Shown: positions 9,069 to 17,940, numbered from the stretch's first letter. The stretch: 64,000 nucleotides of DNA from Flavobacteriales bacterium UBA720 (GCA_002297505.1 DBLQ01000059.1:53805-117804); one strand, 5' to 3'. Made by a program: numbers and translations. Notes: generated by a model from the letters alone, not told the origin.

Positions 9069-9296
9069 ATGGAACTCATCACACTCAAGATTTTTAATAC
9101 AGAAATCGAAGCAGAAATGCTGAAAGTTTTTCTGGAAACCAACGGCGTTGAAGCTTTTGTCTTCGGAAATATTATGGCGAATACTTTTAATTTGTTCAAT
9201 AATACCAGCGAAGGCGTTCAGCTGAAAGTCTCGGAAAATGATTTTGAAAAAGCGAATGATTTGATCAACGAATTTTATAATAAAAACAAGCAATAA
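9069..9296 (+). CDS. DUF2007-type small protein (putative signal-transducing protein)
   Basis: The 75-residue protein reads MELITLKIFNTEIEAEMLKV and continues with FLETNGVEAFVFGN. This is the layout of DUF2007, a ferredoxin-like fold that is about one domain long. The internal Met at 9069 is preferred over the upstream frame start at 9018, because the family begins at this point and the extra 17 residues look like noncoding sequence. Its function is unknown. It lies downstream of pyrD on the same strand and is closed by a terminator. Confidence 0.75.
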   Translation: MELITLKIFNTEIEAEMLKVFLETNGVEAFVFGNIMANTFNLFNNTSEGVQLKVSENDFEKANDLINEFYNKNKQ

Positions 9297-9300
9297 AAAC

Positions 9301-9328
9301 AAAACCTCGCCAAATCTGTCGAGGTTTT
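9301..9328. terminator. Terminator after the DUF2007 gene
   Basis: AAAACCTCG and CGAGGTTTT form a 9-bp stem with a 10-nt loop and a T-run on the plus strand. It sits between converging genes. Confidence 0.75.
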
Positions 9329-9348
9329 TGCTTGATATTTTTAAATTT

Positions 9349-11692
9349 CTAAAACTTAAAATCCACACCAACGTAGAAATTCTGCTTCATCACCGGTGCA
9401 TAAACCATTCCGCCGTCGAAATAATTTCCAAACGGATTGCCTGCATCCAGAATCGCTACTTTCTGCTGATAACCGGTCAGGTTTTCGCCACCTAAATAAA
9501 CTCTGATTTTCTCAGAAAAATTCCTGGAAATCTGAGCATTCAGAGTCGAATAACTTGGCGAGTAATCTCCGAGTTGGAATTCTGGCGGATTGGATTTGGT
9601 GTTCGGAAGTCTTTGTTTTCCAACTAAATTTAAGGTTGTGTCAAAACTCCAAAATCTGCCTTTCTCTGTTTTATTGGTAGAATAAGCCAGGTTCACAAAT
9701 CCTCGATGCTTAGCCATAAACGGCACTTTTTTCAGTCCGCTGAGATAATCCAAAGCCACATCATAATATTTGTACGCCACTCGGAATTCCAGATTTTTCA
9801 CAGGCTCCGCGTCCCATTGGGTTTGGAAACTGTTTGCAAAAGATTTTCCTTCAAGATTATAAAAAAGGATTTTTTGAGCAGATTCATCCAAATCAGTTAC
9901 GACCTGATTCTGGAAATCCGTTCTGAAAAAATCTGCCAGGATTGTTGATTTTCGCCCAAACAATTTGAATTCCTGCTGAAGACTTACGCCATAATTCCAG
10001 GCAATTTCTGGTTTCAAACCATAGATTTCGCCACCATTATTGATAATTTGGATTTGTCTGTTCGATGCAAAATAAGCCTGACTTTCCGCAAAAATATTCG
10101 CCGTCCGGAAACCTCTTCCTGCGGAAACACGGAAAATCGTTTTCGGCGTCAGGTCATATTTGAAATTCATTCTCGGCGTAAATTGTGTTCCCGCAAGGTT
10201 GTGAAAATCAACTCGAGCGCCTGTTACCAAAGTGAATTTTTCACCTGTCAAAGTGTATTCTGCAAACAATCCCGGAACAGTTTCGGTTCTTTTTGTGTCT
10301 TCGACTCCGCTCAGATTGACATCTTGAATGTATTTTTCATCGTATTTGTCATAAAGGAAACTAGCGCCCACTTTATATTTGTTGTTCGTATTTCCGATGA
10401 TACTTTCAAAAATCAAATTAGAGTAATAAGAGGTCTCTTTCCCAAAATAATTTCTCAGTCCGAAGAAGCTATCTTGCTGATGATAAGTCAATTGATTCAT
10501 CCAGCCCAAACTTTGATAAGGTTTCCCTTTGAAAACATAACCCGTCTTATTCCAGATCTGAAATCTTGAGATATCAATCCCAACGCCATACAACGATTGG
10601 TCTTTCTGCGGAATTCTTTTGTTAAATCCAATTTGTCCGGCAGTTCGCTCGTCTTTCACAAAATTAATTCCGAAATGTGAAGCGAATCCGGAGCTTTCCA
10701 AGTTGTTGTAATTCAGTAAATAAGCTACATTCAGCTGACTCCCCTTTGGCCTGTCCAGAAAGCCGTCATCATTCATATCCGTATCACCAAAAGTGCCGTT
10801 GCCGTGAAGCAAAACACTTTGATTCCACTTGTCAGAAAATTGGCGATGTGCTGGTGACGTTCGCTTCTACACGACCGTTGTTGTCGGAGAACAGATTGAT
10901 TTCGGTTTCCGCTTTTTTATCATCGTCGTGACTTTTCAGAAGTTCGGTATTGATTTGTCCAGTAATACTTTCGTAGCCATTCACCACCGTACTTCCGCCT
11001 TTCGTCAGTTGGATGCTGCCAATCCATTTGCCAGGAATGAAATTGAGACCGTAAGGCGAAGCCAAACCACGGATCTCCGGCAATTGTTCTTTGGTCAAAA
11101 GTGTATATTTCTGGTCCAATCCGAGCATTTTCAATTGCTTGGTTCCGGTCACCGCATTGCTGAATGAAACATCGACTGTCGCATTGGTTTCGAAACTTTC
11201 GGAAAGGTTACAACAAGCTGCTTTCAGCAATTCTTTGGAGCTGATGTTGAACATCAAACCTGCTTCTTTTTTGCTGATGGCAGTCGCTTCTTTTTCCCGA
11301 ATTATTTTCACACCTTCAATTTGCTTCGCATCAGATTCCGAAGATTTTTTGTCCGAATCTCTCGTATATTCGCAACAAGGTGGGAGTTTTTTGTAAGCTT
11401 CGTCTGGTGCTTTGAACTTTTCGTTGTCGTGACCAGCTTCCGCAATGTCCTTCAGAATATTGACACAAGAGACTTTGGATTCGTCCAAAACCATTGTCAG
11501 GGTTTGATTTTCTGCGTTCCAAGTGGCGGTTTGTGCGCCAGATTTTAGGGCTGTGCTTTCGATTCTCGCTTTGCACATATTGCAATTTCCCTTCACTTTG
11601 AACTGTTCTGTAACAGTTTGTGCCAATGAAAAAATTGAAATAAAAAGCAGAACAAAACCCAGCAGTTTTCTACTTAAATAACTCATCGTCAA
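9349..11692 (-). pseudogene. HMA-domain TonB-dependent receptor, broken by a one-base frameshift
   Basis: Two minus-strand frames, 11692-10832 and 10812-9349, together make one receptor of about 780 residues. The N-terminal part has a signal peptide, a heavy-metal-associated domain (KGNCNMCKARIE, about residues 30-95), a Cys-rich linker (PPCCEYT) and the plug domain (LPEIRGLASPYGLNF, GYESITGQINTELL). The second part is the outer-membrane barrel and ends in the aromatic tail NFYVGVDFKF. The break is at the A-run 10835-10838: removing one A restores SPISDKWNQSVLLHGNG. It probably moved a metal or metal complex across the outer membrane. It is last in an operon with an HMA protein and a Cys/His-rich protein. 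An assembly error is a real alternative to a true pseudogene. Confidence 0.88.
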
Positions 11693-11705
11693 AAATTTAG
11701 ATTAA

Positions 11706-12098
11706 TTACTTAAGTTCACAAACTTGTTTCTTGTCAGCGTTTTTCGCCAACTTTTTGCTGTTGTCCGGACGGTCGTACTGGCAACAAGCGTCCAGGTCAT
11801 CATAAGTTTTGTCAGACGCACGGAACATCTCGTTGTCGTGGCCCGCTGCTGCGACGCTTTTCAGAACTGCTTTCTTGTCGGTTTTAGATGCGTCATAACT
11901 TACGGTCAAGACTTTTTTGCTCATACTCCAGTCGGCTGATTTTACATTTTTATCAGCTTTTACAGCGGTCTCGATACGTTCTTTGCACATTCCGCAATTG
12001 CCTTCTACGCGGGCTTTGAAAGATTTGGTTTGTGCAGAAAAGTTGGAAAATAGAAATATAGAAAGGAATAAAATTCCTGATTTTATGATTGTATTCAT
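11706..12098 (-). CDS. Periplasmic heavy-metal-associated (HMA) domain protein
   Basis: The 130-residue protein has a signal peptide (MNTIIKSGILFLSIFLFSNF) and one HMA domain with the metal motif EGNCGMCKERIETAVKADKN (GxCxxCxxR variant). A conserved downstream block follows (AAAGHDNEMFRASDKTYDDL, then DACCQYDR) that is nearly repeated in the neighbouring receptor. The CxxC would bind Cu(I) or a similar soft metal in the periplasm. It lies 13 bp upstream of the receptor gene and probably hands metal to or from it. Metal identity is not shown by sequence. Confidence 0.85.
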   Translation of the reverse strand: MNTIIKSGILFLSIFLFSNFSAQTKSFKARVEGNCGMCKERIETAVKADKNVKSADWSMSKKVLTVSYDASKTDKKAVLKSVAAAGHDNEMFRASDKTYDDLDACCQYDRPDNSKKLAKNADKKQVCELK

Positions 12099-12204
12099 TT
12101 TGATTAATTTTAATTGTTTGAATAGTGAAGTCTTTTCGAAACTGTCAACCGAATTGTCAGTCTGAGGCTCTCGAAGACTTTATAAAAATAAAATTCAATA
12201 AAAA

Positions 12205-12576
12205 TTAACCAAGTTTCGGCGGTTGCCAAATGTTGAAAGTTCGCGCCAATGGCGATTGAGAGCAATAAGAATAAGGATTGTTGATTTCGAAAATCGGCGC
12301 TTTCAGTTTATTGTCGAAATGATTCAGAACCACAGAAAGCACAAATCCGGAACTGCAGGTTTTGCAAGTCGTGCAATTGTCTTTGCAGTCTTTTTCTTTT
12401 TTGGTGTCGTGATGGCAGGAATCCGATTTGTTTTCGTCTTTTTTGCAGCAATTGGAACTGCTTTTCTGAGCCTCGCAACAAGAACTCTGAGCCACCTCCA
12501 CATTGAAGTTCTGCTTCGGGAACACAAAAATCCCCAAACAGAAAATCATAAAAAAAAGTTGCAGTTTTCTCAGCAT
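12205..12576 (-). CDS. Cys/His-rich exported protein, first gene of the metal operon
   Basis: The 123-residue protein has an N-terminal hydrophobic signal (LFFMIFCLGIFVFP). Its middle is packed with metal-type residues (SCCEAQKSS, NCCKKDE, SCHHDTKKEKDCKDNCTTCK). The C-terminus ends in NIWQPPKLG. This matches the small Bacteroidetes proteins named for HYC, CC and PP motifs that occur next to HMA/TonB genes; that family name is recalled, not checked. It is likely a periplasmic metal-binding or metallochaperone-like protein. A good -33/-7 promoter lies directly upstream, so it leads the operon 12576 to 9349. Confidence 0.75.
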   Translation of the reverse strand: MLRKLQLFFMIFCLGIFVFPKQNFNVEVAQSSCCEAQKSSSNCCKKDENKSDSCHHDTKKEKDCKDNCTTCKTCSSGFVLSVVLNHFDNKLKAPIFEINNPYSYCSQSPLARTFNIWQPPKLG

Positions 12577-12583
12577 CGTTTTG

Positions 12584-12612
12584 CAAAATTAGGCAATTTA
12601 TATGAACCACAA
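12584..12612 (-). promoter_or_regulatory. Promoter of the metal-handling operon
   Basis: On the minus strand TTG (12612-12610), an 18-bp spacer and TAATTTTG (12591-12584) form a full Bacteroidetes promoter, 7 nt before the start at 12576. Its -33 element lies within the 12604-12657 hairpin. Confidence 0.6.
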
Positions 12613-12657
12613 AAGGCACAAAAGTTTCTCACTTTTCTTTTGTAACTTTTGTGGTTC
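12604..12657. repeat. Long inverted repeat between the metal operon and the DUF4349 gene
   Basis: The arms 12604-12624 and 12637-12657 pair at 19 of 21 positions (outer 12 bp GAACCACAAAAG/CTTTTGTGGTTC perfect) around a 12-nt loop. It could terminate the DUF4349 transcript, or it could be a dispersed MITE-like repeat. The outer arm lacks a following T-run on the minus strand, which argues for the repeat. Confidence 0.6.
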
Positions 12658-12671
12658 AAAAACGATATCTC

Positions 12672-13553
12672 TTATTTTATATTAGCAAGTGATTTTTTCC
12701 TTCTCCAAAAATAAAAAACCAGTCCACCAATCAAAACAACCGGCCAGATAGAAATCAGAAATACAAATATCTGCTGAATCAAATAAAAGCCTTCTACAAA
12801 AGCGTTTTTAACATCAAAGAAGAAATTGTATTTGTACTGATTGTCAATGTTTTTGGTGTTGACAATCGGGATTTTTGCAACATTAAGGCTCGGTTCCTTG
12901 AGGTAAATATCAACGGTTGAATATTTCAGATGGTCCGCCAGAATTTCATCATTGTATTTTTGAGAATTGGCTTGAGATCTATTGGCGTCCGCTAATTTTA
13001 CTTTGTCTTTTCCGGCTTTGATTTCAGAAATATTTTCGCCGGTTTTCGCTTGTCGCTCCGCTTCCAATTTGGAAAATTGGATGTTTGCCGTCACATCTTC
13101 CGCGGAAATAATTCTGGAATTAAGGAACACTTTTTTGTCATTGATGAAAGTTAGAAATTCACCCAGATTTTCTGTCGGAACCCGAACCTGCATTTTATTC
13201 TGATTTTGATATTTTCGAATCAAAATGGACGAGTCGTCGGAAATATGATAGGTGTTTTCCGTCATCGTTTGCGCTTCCAATCGGCTTTTTGTCACAAATC
13301 CGCCGAGGGCAATCAGTTGTTTTTCGATGACAATCGTGGCGTCATAAACGTCTTTCACTTCCATATCCACTTCCGCCGTTTTCACAAATTTTTTGCCTTC
13401 TACGGTTTGCGAGGCTGCCACGGAAACACTGTCAGAAGCCATTGCCATTTCTTTGGCGTCAGAATTATCATAAGTACTTTCTGCGCTTTCCGATTTGCTG
13501 CAGCCAGTCAAAAGGATGGCAATTAAACTGATTGATAAGATTTTCGTTTTCAT
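12672..13553 (-). CDS. DUF4349 lipoprotein
   Basis: The 293-residue protein has a lipoprotein signal (ISLIAILLTGCSKSES, Cys about residue 18). A DUF4349 domain follows (KFVKTAEVDMEVKDVYDATI, then IEKQLIALGGFV; VRVPTENLGEFL) with a helical hairpin of about 50 residues. One C-terminal transmembrane segment (about 260-282, VFLISIWPVVLIGGLVFYFW) is followed by a basic tail. It should be membrane-bound with the domain outside the cytoplasm. The biochemical role is unknown. It is monocistronic and expressed from the 379-bp upstream gap. Confidence 0.87.
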   Translation of the reverse strand: MKTKILSISLIAILLTGCSKSESAESTYDNSDAKEMAMASDSVSVAASQTVEGKKFVKTAEVDMEVKDVYDATIVIEKQLIALGGFVTKSRLEAQTMTENTYHISDDSSILIRKYQNQNKMQVRVPTENLGEFLTFINDKKVFLNSRIISAEDVTANIQFSKLEAERQAKTGENISEIKAGKDKVKLADANRSQANSQKYNDEILADHLKYSTVDIYLKEPSLNVAKIPIVNTKNIDNQYKYNFFFDVKNAFVEGFYLIQQIFVFLISIWPVVLIGGLVFYFWRRKKSLANIK

Positions 13554-13932
13554 AATAGATTATTTTTGAGATTAATATTTTAATTATTTGGGCAGCTTTT
13601 CCGTCTTCCGCTCCCAATCTTTTTTGCAGAAGTTTTCAGTTTAAATAGAAATTGAGTACAAGCAAAAAAGGATTTCCGCTCAAGTCGGGCTGCGAGTTTC
13701 GTTAGTCAAAATGATCTTGAGTTAATCATTTAGTTATCGACTAATTCAAAATTGATAATTAAAATGAAAGTTATTTTGCAAATCGATCTGAAACTAATTG
13801 TAAATCAATGCAAATTTTAAAATATTGACAATCATATTTTTGTAAAATAATTTTTCAGAAAATAGTCGATAAAATTAGAATTGCAAGTTCTTTTTAGGAA
13901 TATTAATTGTATTAAAGAAAAAAATAGAATCT
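13554..13932. other. 379-bp gene-free gap containing a hairpin-like remnant
   Basis: No open frame fits here. ATCTTTTTTGC (13617-13627) and GCAAAAAAGGAT (13662-13673) form an inverted repeat with one bulge, flanked by GGGCAGC (13590-13596) and GGGCTGC (13687-13693). This resembles a dispersed palindromic element, but I see only one copy in the window. The right half (13700-13930) is very A+T-rich and probably holds promoters for both neighbours. Confidence 0.4.
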
Positions 13933-15294
13933 ATGAACAGCACCATTTCTAAAATCAAAGGTGTTTTTGACCTTCTGAAAAATATCGACATAGACCAGAT
14001 TGCCAAAATTTCTCAAAAAGTTGACCTTCCAAAATTGATGAATCAATTCTCAAAACTGGATGAAAATCAACTCAACAGCCTGACCAAAATGCTGGATTCA
14101 TCGTCGAAAAAGAAAAGAGAATTGCCACCTATCAACGGCGATTTTTATGAATTGCATATGAAGCTGACGGACGAACAGAGAGCCATTCAACTGAAAGTCC
14201 GCGAGTTTATGGAAAAAGAAGCGAAACCTTTGGTCAACCGATATTGGCTGACAGACGATTTCCCACACGAACTCATCCCGAAATTCAAGAAACTGAATCT
14301 TTGTGGCGTAACCTACGAAGGTTATGGTTGCCCAAATCTTCCTTTTTTGATGGAAGGCGTCATCGCAATGGAAATCGCCAGAGTTGATGCATCACTGGCA
14401 ACGTTTTTCGGCGTTCAGTCGGGTTTGTCAATGGGCTCCATTTATATGTGCGGTTCCGAGGAGCAGAAACAAAAATACCTTCCCAGAATGCAGCAATTCG
14501 ATTTGATTGGTGCTTTTGGGTTGACTGAGCCGGAAGTCGGTTCCGGTGCGGCAGGCGGATTGACTACGACTTGTAAAAAAGTAGAAGGCGGCTGGATACT
14601 CAACGGACAGAAAAAATGGATCGGAAACGCCACGTTTGCAGACGTCATTGTGATTTGGGCGAGGGATTTGGATGACCATCAGGTCAAAGGTTTCATTGTC
14701 GAAAAAGATACAGAAGGTTTTTCGGTGGAGAAAATCCGTGGTAAAATGGCGCTCAGGATTGTGCAGAACGGACTCATTACAATGAAAGACTGTTTCCTTG
14801 CTGATTCTCAAAAAATGGAACACGCCAACAGTTTCAAAGATACCGCAAAAGTCCTCCAGATGACCAGAGCCGGCGTGGCCTGGATGGCGACCGGATGTGC
14901 AAGAGGCGCTTACGAAAGTGCTTTGGATTACACCAGAAAACGGGAACAGTTCGGAAAACCGATCGCTTCTTTTCAGTTGATTCAGGGACATTTGGTGGAA
15001 ATGTTATCCAATCTGACAGCGATGCAAACCTTGGTTTTCAGACTTTCGGAATTGCAGGATCAAAATATTTTAAAAGACGAACACGCTTCATTGGCAAAAG
15101 TTTTTTGTAGCCTGAGAACGCGCGATGTTGTCGCACAGGCAAGAGAAGTGATGGGCGGAAACGGAATTCTTCTCGAACACGATGTGGCGCGCTTTGTTGC
15201 CGATGCAGAAGCCATATATTCTTACGAAGGCACCAAAGAAATCAACTCTCTGATTGTCGGCCGCTCGATTACTGGAATGAGCGCTTTTGTATAG
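13933..15294 (+). CDS. Acyl-CoA dehydrogenase family protein
   Basis: The 453-residue flavoenzyme should oxidise an acyl-CoA at the alpha-beta bond and pass electrons to ETF. It has a helical N-terminal extension of about 65 residues, then the N-domain, the FAD signature AFGLTEPEVGSGAAGGLTT, the beta-domain (NGQKKWIGNATFADVIVIWA) and the C-terminal helical domain with YESALDYTRKREQFGKPIAS and VMGGNGILLEHDVARF. The catalytic Glu is probably in the YSYEGTKEI segment near the C-terminus, as in glutaryl-CoA and related dehydrogenases. Exact substrate is uncertain. It stands alone. Confidence 0.92.
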   Translation: MNSTISKIKGVFDLLKNIDIDQIAKISQKVDLPKLMNQFSKLDENQLNSLTKMLDSSSKKKRELPPINGDFYELHMKLTDEQRAIQLKVREFMEKEAKPLVNRYWLTDDFPHELIPKFKKLNLCGVTYEGYGCPNLPFLMEGVIAMEIARVDASLATFFGVQSGLSMGSIYMCGSEEQKQKYLPRMQQFDLIGAFGLTEPEVGSGAAGGLTTTCKKVEGGWILNGQKKWIGNATFADVIVIWARDLDDHQVKGFIVEKDTEGFSVEKIRGKMALRIVQNGLITMKDCFLADSQKMEHANSFKDTAKVLQMTRAGVAWMATGCARGAYESALDYTRKREQFGKPIASFQLIQGHLVEMLSNLTAMQTLVFRLSELQDQNILKDEHASLAKVFCSLRTRDVVAQAREVMGGNGILLEHDVARFVADAEAIYSYEGTKEINSLIVGRSITGMSAFV

Positions 15295-15386
15295 ATAACT
15301 TACATCAATGGATTTCAGGTTTTATTGAAGTAACTTTATGGTGTTGAAAATAGTTTAAAGTAAAATTTTAAAAATGAAACAGACTA

Positions 15387-15929
15387 ATGAAAAATTTATT
15401 TATAATAATATTAATGACTTTCTCGCTGCAGCAATGCGCGCATAAGAAAGTCGATCTAACGAAGCAACCTACACAATCAACTAAAATGGAAGACACACAC
15501 GCCAACAATCCTTATTACTCAAGAACAGACAGAACCAAGCTGCAGGTATCCAACGAAGAATGGAAAAAAATCCTTCCGCCGGAAGTTTACGCCATCGCCA
15601 GAGAAGCAAACACGGAATATCCTTTCACCGGAAAGTACAATGAATTTGATGAACTTGGCGAGTATTACTGTGCCGTTTGCGGGAATCATTTGTTCCGCTC
15701 GGATTCCAAATTTGCGAGCACCTGTGGCTGGCCAAGCTTCTTCGAAGCGGACAAAGAAGGTGTGATCTACAAGCGCGATTCTTCACACGGAATGGAGAGA
15801 ACCGAGGTGCTCTGCAAACGATGCGAGTCACATTTGGGTCACGTTTTCAATGATGGTCCGCCGCCAACGGGGATGCGCTATTGTATGAACTCGGTGAGTC
15901 TGGATTTTGTGGCTGATCGCCAGAAGTAA
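15387..15929 (+). CDS. msrB: Peptide-methionine (R)-S-oxide reductase, lipoprotein form
   Basis: The 180-residue enzyme reduces methionine-R-sulfoxide in oxidised proteins. An N-terminal lipoprotein signal (IIILMTFSLQQCAHKK, Cys about 17) places it in the envelope. The MsrB fold shows two zinc CxxC pairs (YYCAVCGNHLF and VLCKRCESHLGHVFNDGP) and the catalytic Cys in the motif MRYCMNSVSLDF. The length is normal for a single MsrB domain. It has its own terminator. Confidence 0.95.
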   Translation: MKNLFIIILMTFSLQQCAHKKVDLTKQPTQSTKMEDTHANNPYYSRTDRTKLQVSNEEWKKILPPEVYAIAREANTEYPFTGKYNEFDELGEYYCAVCGNHLFRSDSKFASTCGWPSFFEADKEGVIYKRDSSHGMERTEVLCKRCESHLGHVFNDGPPPTGMRYCMNSVSLDFVADRQK

Positions 15930-15955
15930 TTAGATCACGAGAATTTGATCCCATC

Positions 15956-15980
15956 AATCCCGAAATTGTTCGGGATTTTT
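15956..15980 (+). terminator. Terminator of msrB
   Basis: AATCCCGAA and TTCGGGATT form a 9-bp stem with a 4-nt loop (ATTG), followed by TTT. Confidence 0.75.
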
Positions 15981-15993
15981 CTTTGGTATCACT

Positions 15994-16001
15994 TAAATTT
16001 G
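15994..16001 (+). promoter_or_regulatory. -7 element upstream of the SDR gene
   Basis: TAAATTTG matches TAnnTTTG and lies 21 nt before the TTG start, just after the msrB terminator. No well-spaced TTG -33 element is seen. Confidence 0.4.
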
Positions 16002-16022
16002 TATCACTAAATCTAAAGTCAA

Positions 16023-16772
16023 TTGAAAACAATATTTATCACCGGCGCCACGTCCGGAATCGGGAAAGCCACAGCCATCTTATTAGCCAATCAAAATAAT
16101 AGATTAATCATCTGCGGGAGAAATCAGGCCGTTTTGGATGAGCTGAAAACCGAACTTTCTCAGCAAACCGAAATTTTTAGTTTAAACTTTGATGTCCGAA
16201 ATTCTGAGGAAGTTTTTTCCGCGATTGACTCACTTCCCGAGGAATGGAAAAATATCGATGTCCTGATTAACAATGCCGGAAATGCCCACGGACTTGATCC
16301 AATTTCTGATGGCAACATCGAGGACTGGAATGCAATGATGGACGGAAACGTAAAAGGGTTATTGTATGTCTCTCAGCCGATTATCAGGAGAATGAAAGAG
16401 AGACAAGACGGGCAGATCATCAACATCAGTTCCGTGGCAGCAAGACAGACTTATGCGAATGGTGTAGTCTATTGCGCTTCCAAAAAAGCGGTTGATGTGA
16501 TCTCGGAAGGGATGCGAATTGAGCTCACGGATTTCGGCATCCGGGTGACGAATATCCAGCCTGGCGCAGTGGAAACGGATTTCTCCAAAGTGAGATTCAA
16601 AGGGGATGAGGAAAGAGCGGCGACAGTTTATGCGGGTTATGAACCGTTGCTTCCGGAGGATGTTGCGGATACGATTGCTTATTGCATCAATGTTCCGGAA
16701 AGAGTTTCGATTGCAGAAATTGCCATTTATCCAAAAGCACAGGCTGAACCGAGAACGATTTACAGGAAATAA
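16023..16772 (+). CDS. Short-chain dehydrogenase/reductase with a TTG start codon
   Basis: The 249-residue NAD(P)-dependent oxidoreductase has the Rossmann motif TGATSGIG at residues 7-14, INNAGNAHG, the catalytic Ser (NISSVAARQ) and YCASK (Tyr and Lys). Its C-terminal AVETDFSKVRFKGD region fits the YdfG/serine dehydrogenase-like subgroup. There is no ATG: a TAA lies in frame 7 bp upstream, and only TTG at 16023 gives the complete fold start KTIFITGATSG. It is translationally coupled (TAATG) to the next gene. The substrate is unknown. Confidence 0.9.
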   Translation: MKTIFITGATSGIGKATAILLANQNNRLIICGRNQAVLDELKTELSQQTEIFSLNFDVRNSEEVFSAIDSLPEEWKNIDVLINNAGNAHGLDPISDGNIEDWNAMMDGNVKGLLYVSQPIIRRMKERQDGQIINISSVAARQTYANGVVYCASKKAVDVISEGMRIELTDFGIRVTNIQPGAVETDFSKVRFKGDEERAATVYAGYEPLLPEDVADTIAYCINVPERVSIAEIAIYPKAQAEPRTIYRK

Positions 16773-17206
16773 TGAAATCAGTTTTTAGTCTTTTAATTCT
16801 AGTAAGTTTCGTCTTTGGATTTTCACAAAAATATTCCAAGAAAGAAAAAGCATTGTTGATTCAGGTTTCAAAGTTAGATTCTTTAATGGAAAATAATAAT
16901 TCGAAAATTTTGGAATTATTTTTTGATGATGTTTCTTTCGGACATTCCAACGGCTGGGTTCAGAATAAAGATGATTTCAAATCAGATTTCGAATCCGGAA
17001 AAGTGAAATATCAGTCCGTGCAACAAACTGATTTGAAAGCATTTAAAATCAAAAATAAGTTCGCCAACATCCGAAGAATCATCGCCGTCAAAGGTCTTTA
17101 CAAAAACGAATCATTTGAAATGAAATTATCTGTTCTGGAATTCTGGATTCGGCAAAAAGGGATTTGGAAATTGTGGAATAGGCAAAGTGTGAACCTGAAA
17201 TCATAA
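16772..17206 (+). CDS. Exported NTF2-like (DUF4440-type) protein
   Basis: The 144-residue protein has a signal peptide (MKSVFSLLILVSFVFGFSQ). A single NTF2/SnoaL-like domain follows (LLIQVSKLDSLMENNNSKIL, FFDDVSFGHSNGWVQNKDDF, then VLEFWIRQKGIWKLWNRQSV). Such domains often act as small-molecule or protein-binding cones; no catalytic residues can be assigned here. Its start overlaps the stop of the SDR gene by one base, so the two are cotranslated. Confidence 0.8.
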   Translation: MKSVFSLLILVSFVFGFSQKYSKKEKALLIQVSKLDSLMENNNSKILELFFDDVSFGHSNGWVQNKDDFKSDFESGKVKYQSVQQTDLKAFKIKNKFANIRRIIAVKGLYKNESFEMKLSVLEFWIRQKGIWKLWNRQSVNLKS

Positions 17207-17219
17207 ATCTCTAAATTCT

Positions 17220-17227
17220 TACATTTG
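17220..17227 (+). promoter_or_regulatory. -7 promoter element of tsaB
   Basis: TACATTTG matches TAnnTTTG and ends 4 nt before the tsaB ATG, implying a nearly leaderless mRNA. No TTG -33 element is visible at the usual distance. Confidence 0.5.
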
Positions 17228-17231
17228 CAAA

Positions 17232-17918
17232 ATGAAAATCCTCCACATAGAAACCTCCTCCAAAAACTGTTCAGTCGCCATTTCCGATGGCGGGGAAATG
17301 CTTTGTCTTTGCGAAGAAGTTTCCGATAATTACAAACAGTCCGAAAGTCTTCACACCTTTGTGGAATGGGCGTTGGAAGGCGCAGAAATTTCTTTGAAAG
17401 ATTTGGATGCCATTTCTCTCGGAAAAGGTCCAGGTTCTTATACAGGTCTAAGGATCGGTGCCGCTTCTGCCAAAGGTTTTTGTTATGGCCTGAAATTACC
17501 GTTGATTGCCGTCAATTCTCTGGATTCTATGGTTGAGGAATTTGTAACTACAGGTTTTGAATTGATTATTCCTTTAATTGATGCCAGAAGAATGGAAGTG
17601 TACACCGCTGTTTTTGATGGAAAATCGGGCGAAATGATTTCTGAAACCGAGGCTAAAATTCTAGATGAAAATTCTTTCTCCGAATTAGCTGACAAAAAAA
17701 TCCTCTTCATTGGCGACGGTGCAAAAAAAGCGCACGAAATCCTTAATCTTCCTGATGCAGAATTTAGGTTTGATATTTATCCATCTGCAAAGGGATTAAT
17801 TAAAAAATCGGTTGAAAAATTCAATAAAAAAGACTTCGAAGACGTTGCTTATTTTGAGCCTTTTTATCTGAAAGATTTTCAAGGCATCAAGAAAGCTGAC
17901 CGCATAAAAAAATCCTGA
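17232..17918 (+). CDS. tsaB: tRNA threonylcarbamoyladenosine biosynthesis protein TsaB
   Basis: The 228-residue ASKHA-fold protein forms a complex with TsaD and TsaE to make t6A37 in ANN-decoding tRNAs. It begins KILHIETSSKNCSVAISDGG and has the family block ISLGKGPGSYTGLRIGAASA, then KGFCYGLKLPLIAVNSLD and PLIDARRMEVYTAVFDG. The length is normal. Its stop codon lies inside the first arm of the following terminator. Confidence 0.95.
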   Translation: MKILHIETSSKNCSVAISDGGEMLCLCEEVSDNYKQSESLHTFVEWALEGAEISLKDLDAISLGKGPGSYTGLRIGAASAKGFCYGLKLPLIAVNSLDSMVEEFVTTGFELIIPLIDARRMEVYTAVFDGKSGEMISETEAKILDENSFSELADKKILFIGDGAKKAHEILNLPDAEFRFDIYPSAKGLIKKSVEKFNKKDFEDVAYFEPFYLKDFQGIKKADRIKKS

Positions 17919-17934
17919 ACTCAAATTCAGGATT
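17911..17934. terminator. Bidirectional terminator after tsaB
   Basis: AATCCTGAA and TTCAGGATT form a perfect 9-bp stem with a 6-nt loop. It is flanked by an A-run and a T-rich side and lies between converging genes. Confidence 0.8.
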
Positions 17935-17940
17935 TAGTTT

